Source of the DNA: Brevibacterium sp. W7.2
Lineage (GTDB): Bacteria; Actinomycetota; Actinomycetes; Actinomycetales; Brevibacteriaceae
Assembly (NCBI RefSeq): GCF_018137945.1
Contig: NZ_CP073089.1
Location: 372,001 to 436,000 of the forward strand
Direction: 5' to 3'
DNA length: 64,000 nucleotides
The stretch's first letter is position 1; each line of letters opens with the position of its first letter. The position numbers and the translations under genes are program-made. Below the pieces are notes generated by a model that searched no databases, was not told where the DNA came from, and worked only from the letters and a program-made list of their open reading frames with translations. This document shows, piece after piece, positions 43,142 through 52,331 of this stretch.

Positions 43142-44401
43142 ATGACGCCCCGACTCCCCACCGCGTATCTTCGTCTGCTCCGCGACCTGCCGGGCAACCG
43201 CTGGTTCAAGCCCGCTCTCCTCGGCGGACTTGCTGCGCTCTACTACCTCGTCTTCGTCGTTGGACTCCTCGTCGTTGTCGCCGTCTGGTTGGGGCTGAGT
43301 GCCGACGATGTCGACACTGCCGTCGCTGGCATCGACGATCTGAACACGGCGACGGGTCTCCTCACGACCCTGCTGTCCGTCATCCTCATGTGGCCGGCCC
43401 TCGAACTGGCGATGCTCACCGTCTACCAGCGCTGGTTCTTCCCGCTCATCTCCGTGCGGAAGAGCGGCGCGGCAGCCGACGCAAGGGTCAACGCTGGGGC
43501 CGATGCGGCGACGGACCCGGAAGATGCGGGGGCTGGTGCGGCGGCGGACCCGGCTGGTGCAAGGGCCGACGGAGCGGCTGCCCCAAGGGCTCAGCAGGCT
43601 CCCGCCCGGCCGGCCTCGGTTCCCGGTGGAATGCGGTGGCGGCTGCTGGGGCGGTATCTTCTGCTGTCGTTGGTGGTGTGGGCGGTCGGTCTCGTCGTCC
43701 TCGGGATCATCGCGCCCGAAACGGTCGCCATCGAACACGGCGCCGCCTGGGGACACCGGCTCGCGCTGCTGCTGGTCCTCGTCCTGTTGCTCGTCCCTCT
43801 CCAGGCGATGAGCGAGGAGCTCGTGTTCCGCGGGCTTGCGATGACCGTCATCGGCAGCTGGCTGCGTCATCCGGCGTGGGCACTCCTCCTTCCCGTCCCG
43901 CTCTTCGTGGCCGGACACATCTCTGATGTGCCCGGTCTCATCAGCGTCGGGGTCTTCGCCGTCGTCATGGGGGTGATCACACTGCTGACGAACGGGCTCG
44001 AGGCGGCGATCGCCTTCCACACGGTCAACAACCTGTTCGCCTTCGGCCTCGGCATCATCACCGGCACCGATCTCAATGCGACGGACACGGCTCCGGCGGT
44101 GCTCGCGGTCGGCACCGCCGCACCGATCGTCTTCGCCCTCGTCGTCATCCTCGACGCTCGTCGTCGCGGTCCCGAACTGCGGGTGCCGCGGTCGGCGGTC
44201 ACGGACGGCGCGAGCGCCGCCGGTGCGGCAGGTGCGCGGAGTCCTGCCCGCGCCCATCGCGACCTCGGCCCGGGATCCCCCTCGGGAGTGCCTGCGCCCG
44301 AGCTGCGCTCACACCGTGAAGCGCACCCCCGTGAACTCCCTCCGCCACGCGGCGACCTCGGTCGCGATGTCGTCGAGGACAGCCTCGGCGGATGGATCTG
44401 A
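43142..44401 (+). CDS. CPBP-family intramembrane metalloprotease
   Basis: A 419-residue membrane protein. The CPBP (Abi/CAAX-like) motifs are complete: EELVFRG with E225, E226 and R230; FVAGH with H259; and HTVNN with H293 and N297. These glutamyl proteases act within the bilayer; bacterial roles include bacteriocin self-immunity and protein processing. A 55-residue Ala/Asp/Gly-rich cytoplasmic loop interrupts the first hydrophobic pair from the catalytic core. GGTGGAGAGC precedes the ATG. It is divergent from the kinase gene. Its C-terminal about 31 codons overlap the convergent SHMT-like gene by 93 bp, so the Arg/Pro/Ser-rich tail could be read-through rather than functional. Confidence 0.87.
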   Translation: MTPRLPTAYLRLLRDLPGNRWFKPALLGGLAALYYLVFVVGLLVVVAVWLGLSADDVDTAVAGIDDLNTATGLLTTLLSVILMWPALELAMLTVYQRWFFPLISVRKSGAAADARVNAGADAATDPEDAGAGAAADPAGARADGAAAPRAQQAPARPASVPGGMRWRLLGRYLLLSLVVWAVGLVVLGIIAPETVAIEHGAAWGHRLALLLVLVLLLVPLQAMSEELVFRGLAMTVIGSWLRHPAWALLLPVPLFVAGHISDVPGLISVGVFAVVMGVITLLTNGLEAAIAFHTVNNLFAFGLGIITGTDLNATDTAPAVLAVGTAAPIVFALVVILDARRRGPELRVPRSAVTDGASAAGAAGARSPARAHRDLGPGSPSGVPAPELRSHREAHPRELPPPRGDLGRDVVEDSLGGWI

Positions 44402-45706
44402 CGACGAGGCCGATCCTTCGCGCGAGACAGACACACCGGGCACTGATCCACCGGGCACCCGTGCCGTCTCGAGCGCCCGGGCGATGAGTCCGGCCAGCCG
44501 CGGCATGTCGTCGACGGTCATGCCGCGGCGCACGATCTCCGGGGTGCCGATTCGCACGCCGTTCTGGTCGCCGGGGACCTCCGCGACGGGCAGGCCGATC
44601 CCCGAGGTGAGGAACCCGGCCCGCTCGAGCACCCGGGCGGCCGCGGTGCCGCCGCCGAACGGGGCGGCGAGCAGGGCGAACTGGTGGGAGTCGGTGAACC
44701 CCTGTGCGCAGCGGAAGGGCTCGACCCCCGCCTCGGCGAGGGATTCGGCCAGGGCCGCGGCGCATGCGCGCATCTGCGCGGCGTAGTCGGCGCCGGTCTC
44801 GATCCAGTCGGCCAGGGTGACCCCGAGGGCCGCGACCGCGGCGGCGTTGAAGTTCGCCGTCATGCCGGGGAAGGCGATCGCGTCGATGCGCTCGGAGAGG
44901 TCGTCGTCGGTGCTCAGCAGCAGTCCGTGGGTCGGGCCGCCGAGGCTCTTGTACGTGCTCATCGACATGAGGTGGGCGCCCTCGTCGAGCGGGTTGGCCC
45001 ACTGCCCGCCGGCGATCATCCCGCACAGGTGCGCGGCGTCGAAGAGGAGGTGGGCGCCGACCTCGTCGGCGATCTCACGGACCGCGGCGACCGGGTGCGG
45101 GAAGAGGTTGAGCGAACCGCCCATCGTGATGAGCGCGGGCCTGACCTCCCGCGCGAGCGATGCCAGGGCGTCGAGGTCGTAGGAGTACGTGGCGGCGTCG
45201 ACGGGGGCGCCCACCGTGGTCAGCCCGTAGAGGCCGGCGGCACCGGCGGCGTGGTGGGTGACGTGACCGCCGATCGTCGCAGGTGAGGCGATGATCGTGT
45301 CCCCGGGAGCGCATGTGGCCATGAACGCGTAGAGGTTGGCCATCGCCCCGCTGGGCACGCGCACCTCGGCGAAGTCGGCGTGGAAGAGAGACGCGGCGAG
45401 CTCGGCGGTGATGACCTCGACCTGCTCGATGTGTTCGAGCCCCATCTCGTACTTCGCGCCTGGATACCCGAGCGAGGTCCGCGACGCCGAACCGCCCGCC
45501 AGGAGCGCCGCTGCCCGCGGGTTGAGGACGTTCGACGCGGGGTTGAGGTTGAAGGCCTCCTCGTCGTGGAGTCGGTCGGAGGCGGCCAGCAGGTCCTCGA
45601 TCGTCGATGCGACGGCGGCCATGTCTCCGCCGAGGCGGTCGCTGGCGATCTCTTCGATGCGCGCTCGGCTCTCGGCGGGGATCCACGGGTGGGGTGTCTG
45701 GTGCAC
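44309..45706 (-). CDS. Serine hydroxymethyltransferase-like PLP enzyme
   Basis: A 465-residue fold-type I PLP enzyme of the GlyA family. Seen are NLNPASNVLNPRAAALL, RVPSGAMANLYAF, DAAHLCGM with D223 and H226, and the PLP lysine in SMSTYKSLGGPTHG (K253; GlyA has STTHKTLRGPRGG). The N-terminal WIPAESRARIEEIASDRL differs from housekeeping GlyA, so a paralogue such as an alpha-methylserine or beta-hydroxy-amino-acid aldolase-type activity is possible. The start is GTG 45706 with AAGGAG 7 nt upstream. The last about 45 residues carry a Ser/Gly insertion. Its 3' end overlaps the convergent CPBP gene by 93 bp. Confidence 0.85.
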   Translation of the reverse strand: MHQTPHPWIPAESRARIEEIASDRLGGDMAAVASTIEDLLAASDRLHDEEAFNLNPASNVLNPRAAALLAGGSASRTSLGYPGAKYEMGLEHIEQVEVITAELAASLFHADFAEVRVPSGAMANLYAFMATCAPGDTIIASPATIGGHVTHHAAGAAGLYGLTTVGAPVDAATYSYDLDALASLAREVRPALITMGGSLNLFPHPVAAVREIADEVGAHLLFDAAHLCGMIAGGQWANPLDEGAHLMSMSTYKSLGGPTHGLLLSTDDDLSERIDAIAFPGMTANFNAAAVAALGVTLADWIETGADYAAQMRACAAALAESLAEAGVEPFRCAQGFTDSHQFALLAAPFGGGTAAARVLERAGFLTSGIGLPVAEVPGDQNGVRIGTPEIVRRGMTVDDMPRLAGLIARALETARVPGGSVPGVSVSREGSASSSDPSAEAVLDDIATEVAAWRREFTGVRFTV

Positions 45707-45870
45707 GGTGCGACTCCTTCGTCCTCGGCCGGGCGAGTGAGCCGCGACCGTTCGTCCTCGATCCTAGTGAGCCTCAGCCCGCAGCGGACTCCGGAATCGA
45801 CAAGCATGCCGATAACGTATCTGTGCACGAAATCGAATGATCGGCGGCGGGTCCGTCGGTGCAGTCCGGC

Positions 45871-47199
45871 TCACGTTGTCGGCAGGACCGCGGTGATGGC
45901 GAAGCCGCCGTCCGGCGTCGGCCCCACAGTGAGAGTGCCGCCGAGTGCCTCGACCCGCTCGCGCATGCCAGTGAGACCGAAACCCGCACCGGCCATCGGC
46001 TTCGGGTCGGGTGCGGTCCCGTTCACCGCGTCGGGTGCTGTTCGGTTCCCCGCGCCCGGTGCGCCATTGAGGACGGAGACGACGATCCCGTCATCGACGG
46101 GTGCGACGTCCACCCGGATCGGCGCTCCCGAGGCATGACGGAGCGCGTTCGACAGGCCCTCCTGAACAACCCGGAAGGCGGTGAGTCCGGTTGTCGGAGC
46201 GGTTCGGGCGGAGTCGACGGCGAACTCGATGTCGACGTGCGCTCCCGAACTCCGCGTCGCCGAGACGAGACCCGGAATGTCATCGACGGTCGGCTGCGGT
46301 GCCAGGTCGGCGTCGCGTCCACCACGGAGAATCGTGAGGAGTCCGCGCATCTCGGTGAGTGCCTGTCGGGCCGCCTCGGCGATCGAGTCGAACTCCTCAC
46401 GACTGCGGTCGTCGAGGTCGGGCAGCCGATACTGCGCCGTCGTCGCCTGCACACTGATGACGGACATGCTGTGTGCGACGACGTCGTGGAGCTCCTGGGC
46501 GATGCGATTGCGGTTGTCGAGCTCGGTGCGCCTGGCGGTCTCCTCGGCGCCGAGCCGACGTTCGACGGCCAACTGCCGGCGCCCCGTCAGCCACAGGCGC
46601 AGCAGGACGGCGATGCCCCCGACCCCCGCGGTGACCGCCGCGGTCGTGATCGCGTTCGCGAACGCTCCCTGGAAGTCCCCGGCGTGCGGGAGGAGCAGAC
46701 TGCCCGCACCGATCGCCGCGCTCACCGCCCAGAGAGTCACGAGGTGGGGCCAGCGGTGACGGAGACCGAGGACGATGCAGGTGAGCCCGAGGGCGATCGT
46801 CGCCGTCACCGCCCACGGCCAGACGAGGCCGGAGGTGTGCGCGGTGGCGGCGATGCCGGCGGTCGAGGACACCGCGCTGACGACGACGGCGAGGGTGGGC
46901 AGGCGGATCGCGAGGACGGGGGCGATCGCCTGGCCGACGGCGATGAGCATGGCGACGACGACCCACATCCCGTACGCCGAGGCGTAGACGGGCCAGCCGA
47001 CGGCCACGAGCACGACGCCGGCGAAGACCGTCGTCAGCCAGTACCAGCCGTCGGAGCCGATGAAGGCCTGCAGTTGGGTGGGCTCCTGCGTGTCAGCGGG
47101 CTGAGGCGGTGCGGCAGGCGTGTGCATGTCAGTGGTCTCCTGCGATTCGGGTGATCGCTGTGGTGTGGGGTGGTGCGGCGGTCGGACGAGCGTGGTCAT
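45871..47199 (-). CDS. HisKA_3-type sensor histidine kinase
   Basis: A 442-residue kinase. Several membrane segments lie within residues about 45-200. Then RIAQELHDVVAHSMSVISVQ carries the phospho-His, FRVVQEGLSNALRHASG is the N-box, and AGFGLTGMRERVEALGG the G-box. This is the DesK/LiaS-like class. ATG 47199 overlaps the stop of the upstream sensor-protein gene as ATGA. An alternative ATG at 47127 is preceded by AGGAG. Its probable partner regulator is encoded divergently at 48270-48947, after the sensor gene. No cognate regulator lies downstream. Confidence 0.9.
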   Translation of the reverse strand: MTTLVRPPHHPTPQRSPESQETTDMHTPAAPPQPADTQEPTQLQAFIGSDGWYWLTTVFAGVVLVAVGWPVYASAYGMWVVVAMLIAVGQAIAPVLAIRLPTLAVVVSAVSSTAGIAATAHTSGLVWPWAVTATIALGLTCIVLGLRHRWPHLVTLWAVSAAIGAGSLLLPHAGDFQGAFANAITTAAVTAGVGGIAVLLRLWLTGRRQLAVERRLGAEETARRTELDNRNRIAQELHDVVAHSMSVISVQATTAQYRLPDLDDRSREEFDSIAEAARQALTEMRGLLTILRGGRDADLAPQPTVDDIPGLVSATRSSGAHVDIEFAVDSARTAPTTGLTAFRVVQEGLSNALRHASGAPIRVDVAPVDDGIVVSVLNGAPGAGNRTAPDAVNGTAPDPKPMAGAGFGLTGMRERVEALGGTLTVGPTPDGGFAITAVLPTT

Positions 47200-48077
47200 C
47201 GTGACACCGCCCAGGCGGTGTCCACGACCATCGTGTCAGTGGCGTGTGACACAGTCGAGGCAGTGGGGGTCGAGCGGGCACCGCTTGATGAAGACGCAGG
47301 AGTCGATGCATCCCGTGGCGCAGTGCCGGGCGCATGCGCCGGGGTCGAGGGTGTCGCGGCCGGGTTGAGCCCGGCGGTGACGGCGGCGACCTCGAGCAGG
47401 GCCATGGCGTGGAGGACGAAGGGGAAGGTGAGGAGAAGGACGAGACCGGCGGCGAACTGGAAGGTTGCCTCGGCAGCGAAGCCGAGATCGACGACGGGCG
47501 TCTGATTCCATCCGGCGACGATGAGGTCGATGAGGCCCGACCCGTCGTCGGGGAGGAAGCGGCCCCACACCACGTAGGTGAGGCCGCCGAACGCCCCGAA
47601 GAACCAGGACACCGCGACGCTGAAGGTGACGATGCGCACGGGCAGGGCGAAGAGCGATTCGAAGAGGAGGTCGAGCCATCTCCTCCCGTCCCCGATGATG
47701 CTCAGCCACCCGGACAGTCCGCGCCCACGAAGACGGTGAGGCACTGCGGCGAGCGGGGCACCCCACCGCCTGACACGAGCGCGGGAGAGATCAGCGAAGC
47801 TCGAGGCGACGACGAGGACGACGGGAAGGAGGAGGACGCCGACCCAGATGACCGCTGTGCCGAGGGCCAGGGCGAAGAGAGGGATGAGGATGATGACGGC
47901 CGCGACCGAGACGGCCAGGCCCGGAGCGACGAGTCGCGCGTCGCCGCCGAGGGTGCGGAACAGGCGCGACCACCCTGAACCGTGGTTGCGGGGTGGCGCT
48001 GCCGGTGCGTTCGGTGGTCGGTCGGCGGATGTGGGTGCGGCATCAGTGTGCGGTGGCTGCGCGGCGAAGGTGTTCAT
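47196..48077 (-). CDS. Membrane sensor-domain protein (PF13796-like) preceding a histidine kinase
   Basis: A 293-residue protein with about four hydrophobic segments (residues about 45-230) separated by a soluble loop. It matches the stand-alone sensor domain found with DesK/LiaS-type kinases. The about 60-residue C-terminus is Ser/Thr/Ala/Pro-rich. Start 48077 is backed by AGGAG 7 nt upstream; the frame extends to 48131. It overlaps the kinase start (ATGA) and probably feeds membrane signals to it. A similar sensor region is fused into the kinase at 55960-57924, suggesting the two arrangements are alternatives. A 9-bp hairpin (47203-47222) lies just before the kinase ATG. Confidence 0.8.
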   Translation of the reverse strand: MNTFAAQPPHTDAAPTSADRPPNAPAAPPRNHGSGWSRLFRTLGGDARLVAPGLAVSVAAVIILIPLFALALGTAVIWVGVLLLPVVLVVASSFADLSRARVRRWGAPLAAVPHRLRGRGLSGWLSIIGDGRRWLDLLFESLFALPVRIVTFSVAVSWFFGAFGGLTYVVWGRFLPDDGSGLIDLIVAGWNQTPVVDLGFAAEATFQFAAGLVLLLTFPFVLHAMALLEVAAVTAGLNPAATPSTPAHAPGTAPRDASTPASSSSGARSTPTASTVSHATDTMVVDTAWAVSR

Positions 48078-48233
48078 CAGGCTGCTCCTGTGTGCTCTCG
48101 GATCGACGAGGGGCTCGCCGACGAGAGGCACTTTAGGGAGGCGGTCTGCGGTCGCACATCATACTCAGGGGTGAACCTGGCATCCGCTGAGGTGGACCTC
48201 GCGGTCGACATTGTCAGGCGATGTCCGTGTGCG

Positions 48234-48263
48234 TGACGTCGGATGCCTGCAGTCGGGTAGCGT
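48234..48263 (+). promoter_or_regulatory. Promoter of the response-regulator gene, leaderless start
   Basis: TGACGT (48234-48239), an 18-bp spacer and TAGCGT (48258-48263) precede ATG 48270 by exactly 6 nt, so the mRNA is probably leaderless. No ribosome-binding site is present. Confidence 0.65.
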
Positions 48264-48269
48264 GAGACC

Positions 48270-48947
48270 ATGCCGGACTCTCAGCCCACCCCCATCCGCG
48301 TCGCGATCGTCGACGACCAGGCGATGGTCCGTCAGGGGTTCGGAGCGCTCCTCGACGCACAGCCCGATGTCAGCGTCGTCGGCAGCGCCGAGGACGGCGC
48401 GCAGGTCGTCGACCTCGTGCGGCGCACCGCTCCCGACGTCATCCTCATGGACATCCGCATGCCCCAGCTCAACGGGCTCGACGCCACCCGGGCGGTGTTC
48501 GCGATGCCCGGTGATCACCCGAAGGTCATCATGCTCACGACGTTCGACGCCGATGAGTACGTCTTCGCCGCCCTGCGCGCCGGGGCCAGCGGGTTCCTCC
48601 TCAAGGATGCGACCGCCGATGATCTCGTCGCCGCGGTCCGCGTCGTCGCGGCCGGTGAGTCGCTGCTCGCTCCGTCGGTGACGCGCCGCCTCATCGCCGA
48701 ATACGTCAGCGGCCCGACGGTGGCGAAGGACACCGCGGTCCTCGGTCAGCTCACCGAACGCGAGATCGACGTCATGACCTTGGTCGCGAAGGGCAGGACG
48801 AACGCCGAGGTGGCCGCCGACCTCTTCCTCGCCGAGCAGACGGTGAAGACCCATGTGTCACGGATCCTGGCGAAACTCGGACTGCGGGACCGGACGCAGA
48901 TCGTCGTCGCCGCCTATGAGTCCGGTCTCGTCGTCGCAGGAGGGTAG
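48270..48947 (+). CDS. NarL/LuxR-family response regulator
   Basis: A 225-residue regulator: VAIVDDQAMVRQGFG with D15-D16, phospho-acceptor D61 in LMDIRMP, conserved Lys in FLLKDA, and the LuxR HTH at about 160-222 (LTEREIDVMTLVAKGRTNAE, AEQTVKTHVSRILAKL). It resembles DesR/LiaR. It is divergent from the sensor-kinase pair, whose 5' end lies about 190 bp away, and is the likely partner of that kinase. The start has no Shine-Dalgarno sequence but a -10 TAGCGT 6 nt upstream. It ends 14 bp from the convergent nitronate monooxygenase gene. Confidence 0.93.
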   Translation: MPDSQPTPIRVAIVDDQAMVRQGFGALLDAQPDVSVVGSAEDGAQVVDLVRRTAPDVILMDIRMPQLNGLDATRAVFAMPGDHPKVIMLTTFDADEYVFAALRAGASGFLLKDATADDLVAAVRVVAAGESLLAPSVTRRLIAEYVSGPTVAKDTAVLGQLTEREIDVMTLVAKGRTNAEVAADLFLAEQTVKTHVSRILAKLGLRDRTQIVVAAYESGLVVAGG

Positions 48948-48961
48948 CGCGCCCCGGCACC

Positions 48962-49993
48962 CTACCGCGCGAACCGGTTGCCGAGCTCCTTGACGATCGT
49001 CTCAGCCGGCCCCGGTGCCGCCGCCCGGTAGCCGGTGCCGGCCCACAGGTGGAGATTGTCGGGGTCGCCGGCCTGCTTCGCCGCGGCGCGCAGTCCTTTC
49101 GTCAGATGGTGCAGCGCCGGATAGGCATCGAGGGCGACCGGATCGAACTCGCGGACGAAGTCGTTGACGAGGGCCCGCGCCGGTCGACCGGTGAACGCCC
49201 TTGTCAGGCGGGTCTCCGAATAGACGGCCGGATCCTGAAGGGCGGCCCGATGCGGTGCTGACGTGCCCGCTTCATCGGCGAGGAGCAGGAGCGTCCCGAC
49301 GACGACCGCGCTCGCCCCGGCATCGAGGAGAGCGGCCACGGCGTCCTCACCGTCGACTCCGCCACCGGCGGCGAGGGGGAGGTCCACCTCGCCGCGAATC
49401 TCCCGGACGAGATCGACAGTGGGACGGTCCTCGATCTCACGGGTCGGATCGGCGGTGCCCGTGTGGCCGCCGGCGCTCGGTCCCTGGACGATGAGAGCGT
49501 CGACGCCGCGAGCGGCTGCCTCGCGGGCTTCGTCGACCGATGTCACCGTGGCGGCGACCTGGGTGCCGACTCCGTGGAGGCGGTCGACCACCTCGGCGGT
49601 GGGGAGGTTGAAGGTCATCGACACGAGGGGCACGGGGTGCGCGATCAGCCAGTCGATCTTCGACGGGTAGTGGTCGTCGTCGCTGACCGGGTCGCGATCG
49701 AGGTCGACTCCCAGGTCGGCGGCCCGCGGTTCGAGGGCGGTGACGAAACCGTCGAAGGATTCGCGGTCGAGCTCGACGGCATTGGGAGCGAAGAGGTTGA
49801 CTCCGAACGTCTCCGTCTCCTCCCGCGCGCGCTCGACGAGCGGGGCCATCGCCTCGGCGGTGAGGTAGCCGGCGGCGACGAAGGGGAACCCGCCCGCGCG
49901 GGCGACGGCGGCGACGAGCTCTGGGGTCGTGGTCCCACCGGCCATGGGGGCGCCGATGATCGGCAGGGCGGTGGTCGCGAAGGCGATGGTCAT
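48962..49993 (-). CDS. Nitronate monooxygenase (FMN-dependent, NPD family)
   Basis: A 343-residue TIM-barrel flavoenzyme: LPIIGAPMAGGTTTPELVAA at the N-terminus, FAATV/VAATVTS barrel strands, then LIVQGPSAGGHTG with the active-site His-Gly loop, and PLAAGGGVDGEDAVAALLDAGA with phosphate-binding GTLLLL. It oxidises alkyl nitronates such as propionate-3-nitronate. ATG 49993 has AGGAG 8 nt upstream; the frame runs upstream to 50026. It converges with the response-regulator gene, and the acyltransferase-3 gene diverges from it. 2-nitropropane dioxygenase is an older name for the family. Confidence 0.9.
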   Translation of the reverse strand: MTIAFATTALPIIGAPMAGGTTTPELVAAVARAGGFPFVAAGYLTAEAMAPLVERAREETETFGVNLFAPNAVELDRESFDGFVTALEPRAADLGVDLDRDPVSDDDHYPSKIDWLIAHPVPLVSMTFNLPTAEVVDRLHGVGTQVAATVTSVDEAREAAARGVDALIVQGPSAGGHTGTADPTREIEDRPTVDLVREIRGEVDLPLAAGGGVDGEDAVAALLDAGASAVVVGTLLLLADEAGTSAPHRAALQDPAVYSETRLTRAFTGRPARALVNDFVREFDPVALDAYPALHHLTKGLRAAAKQAGDPDNLHLWAGTGYRAAAPGPAETIVKELGNRFAR

Positions 49994-50189
49994 ATCCGGC
50001 ACTCCTGACGTCGGGTCTGGTGCCATTCTCGCACTCGGGACCGTGGCGCGAGACGCTGTCCGTCAGCGCCGCCTCCCTCGCAGGTATGACACCGGATCGC
50101 CAGCTCGCACCTGTGAGGTGATGCGGACTCCCGGACCCGTTCCCTAACGTCGCTCCCGCCAGGCACCCGCCGCCGAAGAAGGAGTCACG

Positions 50190-51623
50190 ATGTCCCTCAG
50201 CACAACCGCGCCCATCACAGAGGATCGACCATTCACCCGCGATCGGGTTCTCGATCTCGTGCGGCTCGGCTGCCTCATCGTCGTGGTCGTCCTCCACACG
50301 ATGATGAGCGGAGTCGAGCTCGGCACCGACGGTGCGATCGTCCCGACGGTGGCGCTGTCGGGCACGACCGGGTTCGCGCTCGCCTCATGGGCGTTTCAGA
50401 TCATGCCCCTCTTCTTCGTCATCGGCGGTTTCGCGGCTCTCCAGCAGTGGCGGCGCACCGCCGCGAGGGGAGGAACCTGGTCCGGTTACCTGCGGGTGCG
50501 CGTCCGCAGGCTCGTCGCCCCGGTCTTCGTGCTCGTCCTCGGTGCCGGCTCCGGGCTCGCGCTGGCCTCCGAATCCGGCGCGCCAGGCGACCTCCTCGCC
50601 GAGGCGAGCCTGCGCATCGGCCAGCCCCTGTGGTTCCTCGCCGTCTACGTGGGGCTCACCGCGCTCGTGCCGGTCATGGCGCGGTTCCATGAGCGCGCGC
50701 CGAGGCGGACCCTCGTCGGGCTCGCCGGTGCCGTCGCGATGGTCGACGTCCTCGCCGGTGTGACAGGGCTGACCGGGCTGGGATATCTCAATCTTCTCTT
50801 CGTCTGGCCGCTCATCCAGCAGTTGGGGTTCGTCTACGACGACCTGCGCCGGCGCACGGTGGCACCGACCGGGCTCGTCGCGATCGCAGCGATGGCGCTC
50901 GGCGCTCTCGTCCTGCTCGTCTCCGGCGGCGCCTACAGCCCGAACATGCTCGTCAACCTCAACCCGCCCACAGGAGCCCTCGTCCTCCTCGGCGTCGTGC
51001 AGCTGTGTCTGCTGCGGCTGGTCCACGACCGTTTCGCCGCCGCCCTCGAGCGCGTCCCGGCCTGGGATCGGGTGATCGCGTGGGGCAACGCCAACGGCAT
51101 GCACGTCTACCTTTGGCACATGAGCGTCATCATCGTTCTCATCGGCCTCCTCGGTGCGGTCGCCGGAGCACTCACCGGGACAGGCACCGGCGCCGGGGCA
51201 TGGATGGGCAGTGCGGTGCTGCCCGACGTCGAATCCCCGTGGTGGTGGCTGACACGGGTGCCGTGGGTGCTCATCGTCGGCGGACTGTCCGCGGGGCTCG
51301 CGGCAGGGATTGCGAAGATCTCGTTGCCCTCACCGGCACGGTTGGAACGACTCGGGCGAGGGCTCGAATCGGCCCTGGGACTGAGACTCTCCGAGCGCGT
51401 CCGGGCAATGTCCGCGATCGGGTGCGCCATTGCGGGAATCGGCATCGCCCTGCTCGTCGGACTCGCGCCGTTCGTCTGGACGCTCCTCTCGGCAGGACTG
51501 CTCTCCGCCGGGCTCGTTCTCGCGGCGGGCCTTGGCCGACCGGCCGCGGACGTCGCTCCGGACCCGGATCGCACTCCGGCCGCAGACGTCAGTCTTCGAC
51601 GAGCCTCGCGAGCGCCTCGGTGA
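50190..51623 (+). CDS. Acyltransferase-3 family membrane protein
   Basis: A 477-residue protein with about 10 hydrophobic segments. RDRVLDLVRLGCLIVVVVLH carries the RxxxxDxxR-like start with the catalytic-type His, and PLFFVIGGFA and RVRRLVAPVFV follow, the layout of the AT3 (OafA/WecH-like) family. It would acylate a surface carbohydrate or lipid using acyl-CoA. AAGGAG lies 6 nt before the ATG. The C-terminal about 25 residues (DPDRTPAADVSLRRASRAPR region) overlap the convergent SRPBCC gene by 35 bp. Confidence 0.85.
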   Translation: MSLSTTAPITEDRPFTRDRVLDLVRLGCLIVVVVLHTMMSGVELGTDGAIVPTVALSGTTGFALASWAFQIMPLFFVIGGFAALQQWRRTAARGGTWSGYLRVRVRRLVAPVFVLVLGAGSGLALASESGAPGDLLAEASLRIGQPLWFLAVYVGLTALVPVMARFHERAPRRTLVGLAGAVAMVDVLAGVTGLTGLGYLNLLFVWPLIQQLGFVYDDLRRRTVAPTGLVAIAAMALGALVLLVSGGAYSPNMLVNLNPPTGALVLLGVVQLCLLRLVHDRFAAALERVPAWDRVIAWGNANGMHVYLWHMSVIIVLIGLLGAVAGALTGTGTGAGAWMGSAVLPDVESPWWWLTRVPWVLIVGGLSAGLAAGIAKISLPSPARLERLGRGLESALGLRLSERVRAMSAIGCAIAGIGIALLVGLAPFVWTLLSAGLLSAGLVLAAGLGRPAADVAPDPDRTPAADVSLRRASRAPR

Positions 51624-52095
51624 CGGTGCCCCAGCCCTCGAAGAAGCCGAGCTCCTCATGGGCGGCCCGCTGCTGCGGATCGGCATGGCGGACGATCGCG
51701 CGGTAGTCGGTGCCGGCCTCCCCGTCGCCGAGGATGATCTCCGTGGTCATCGCGACGGGAGCGGGCAGCGCCGGATGCCACGTGCTGTCGACGGCATTGG
51801 TGAAGACGAGTCGGTCGTTCTCCTCGATGCGGAGGAAGACGGCGTCGACGTGCGGGACGAACGTCTGGCCGTCCTCGCTCATCCGGGTGACGAACGCGCC
51901 GCCGGGACGCAGGTCGAGGGCGTCGACGCGCAGGACGAGCGGCTTGGGGATCCACCACTGGACGAGTTGGGCGGGATTCGTCCATGCCTCCCAGATCGCC
52001 TCCCGGGGCGCGCGGATGACGCGTTCGATGAGGAGATCCCGGTCGGGATCGATGGCGCGATCGGGTTCGCGGGCGGAGTCGGAGCTGAGGGCCAT
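51589..52095 (-). CDS. AHSA1/SRPBCC-family protein
   Basis: A 168-residue protein: LLIERVIRAPREAIWEAWTN, PAQLVQWWIPKP, then DLRPGGAFVTRMSEDG and a C-terminal helix. This is the typical AHSA1 (activator of Hsp90 ATPase-like) pattern. ATG 52095 has AGGAG at optimal distance. Unlike the SRPBCC gene at 18396, no ArsR gene is adjacent. It converges with, and overlaps by 35 bp, the acyltransferase gene and is divergent from cystathionine gamma-synthase. Function unknown. Confidence 0.87.
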   Translation of the reverse strand: MALSSDSAREPDRAIDPDRDLLIERVIRAPREAIWEAWTNPAQLVQWWIPKPLVLRVDALDLRPGGAFVTRMSEDGQTFVPHVDAVFLRIEENDRLVFTNAVDSTWHPALPAPVAMTTEIILGDGEAGTDYRAIVRHADPQQRAAHEELGFFEGWGTVTEALARLVED

Positions 52096-52331
52096 GGGGT
52101 CTCCTGATGAGTGGTCGGGCGTATGCCAAACATCGCATGCCCGGCGGCGGAAGGGAAGTGCCTGGGGTGCGTCCCCGACGCCCCGGATGACGAAACATGA
52201 CACCCCGTGACGGTCCGATGACGCTCGGTGACTCCACGGGACGCGCGGCTCCGTCGCAGCCGCGATCCGACCCCAGACTGGTGGGACTTCGGCATCGACG
52301 TCGAGGGTCTCATGAGAAGGAAGGAAACGCC

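Noticed and set aside
52096-52331. SAM riboswitch upstream of metB
   Set aside because: I looked for SAM-I or SAM-IV core elements and found only a small palindrome TCTCATGAGA and imperfect GC stems; not enough to support a riboswitch.
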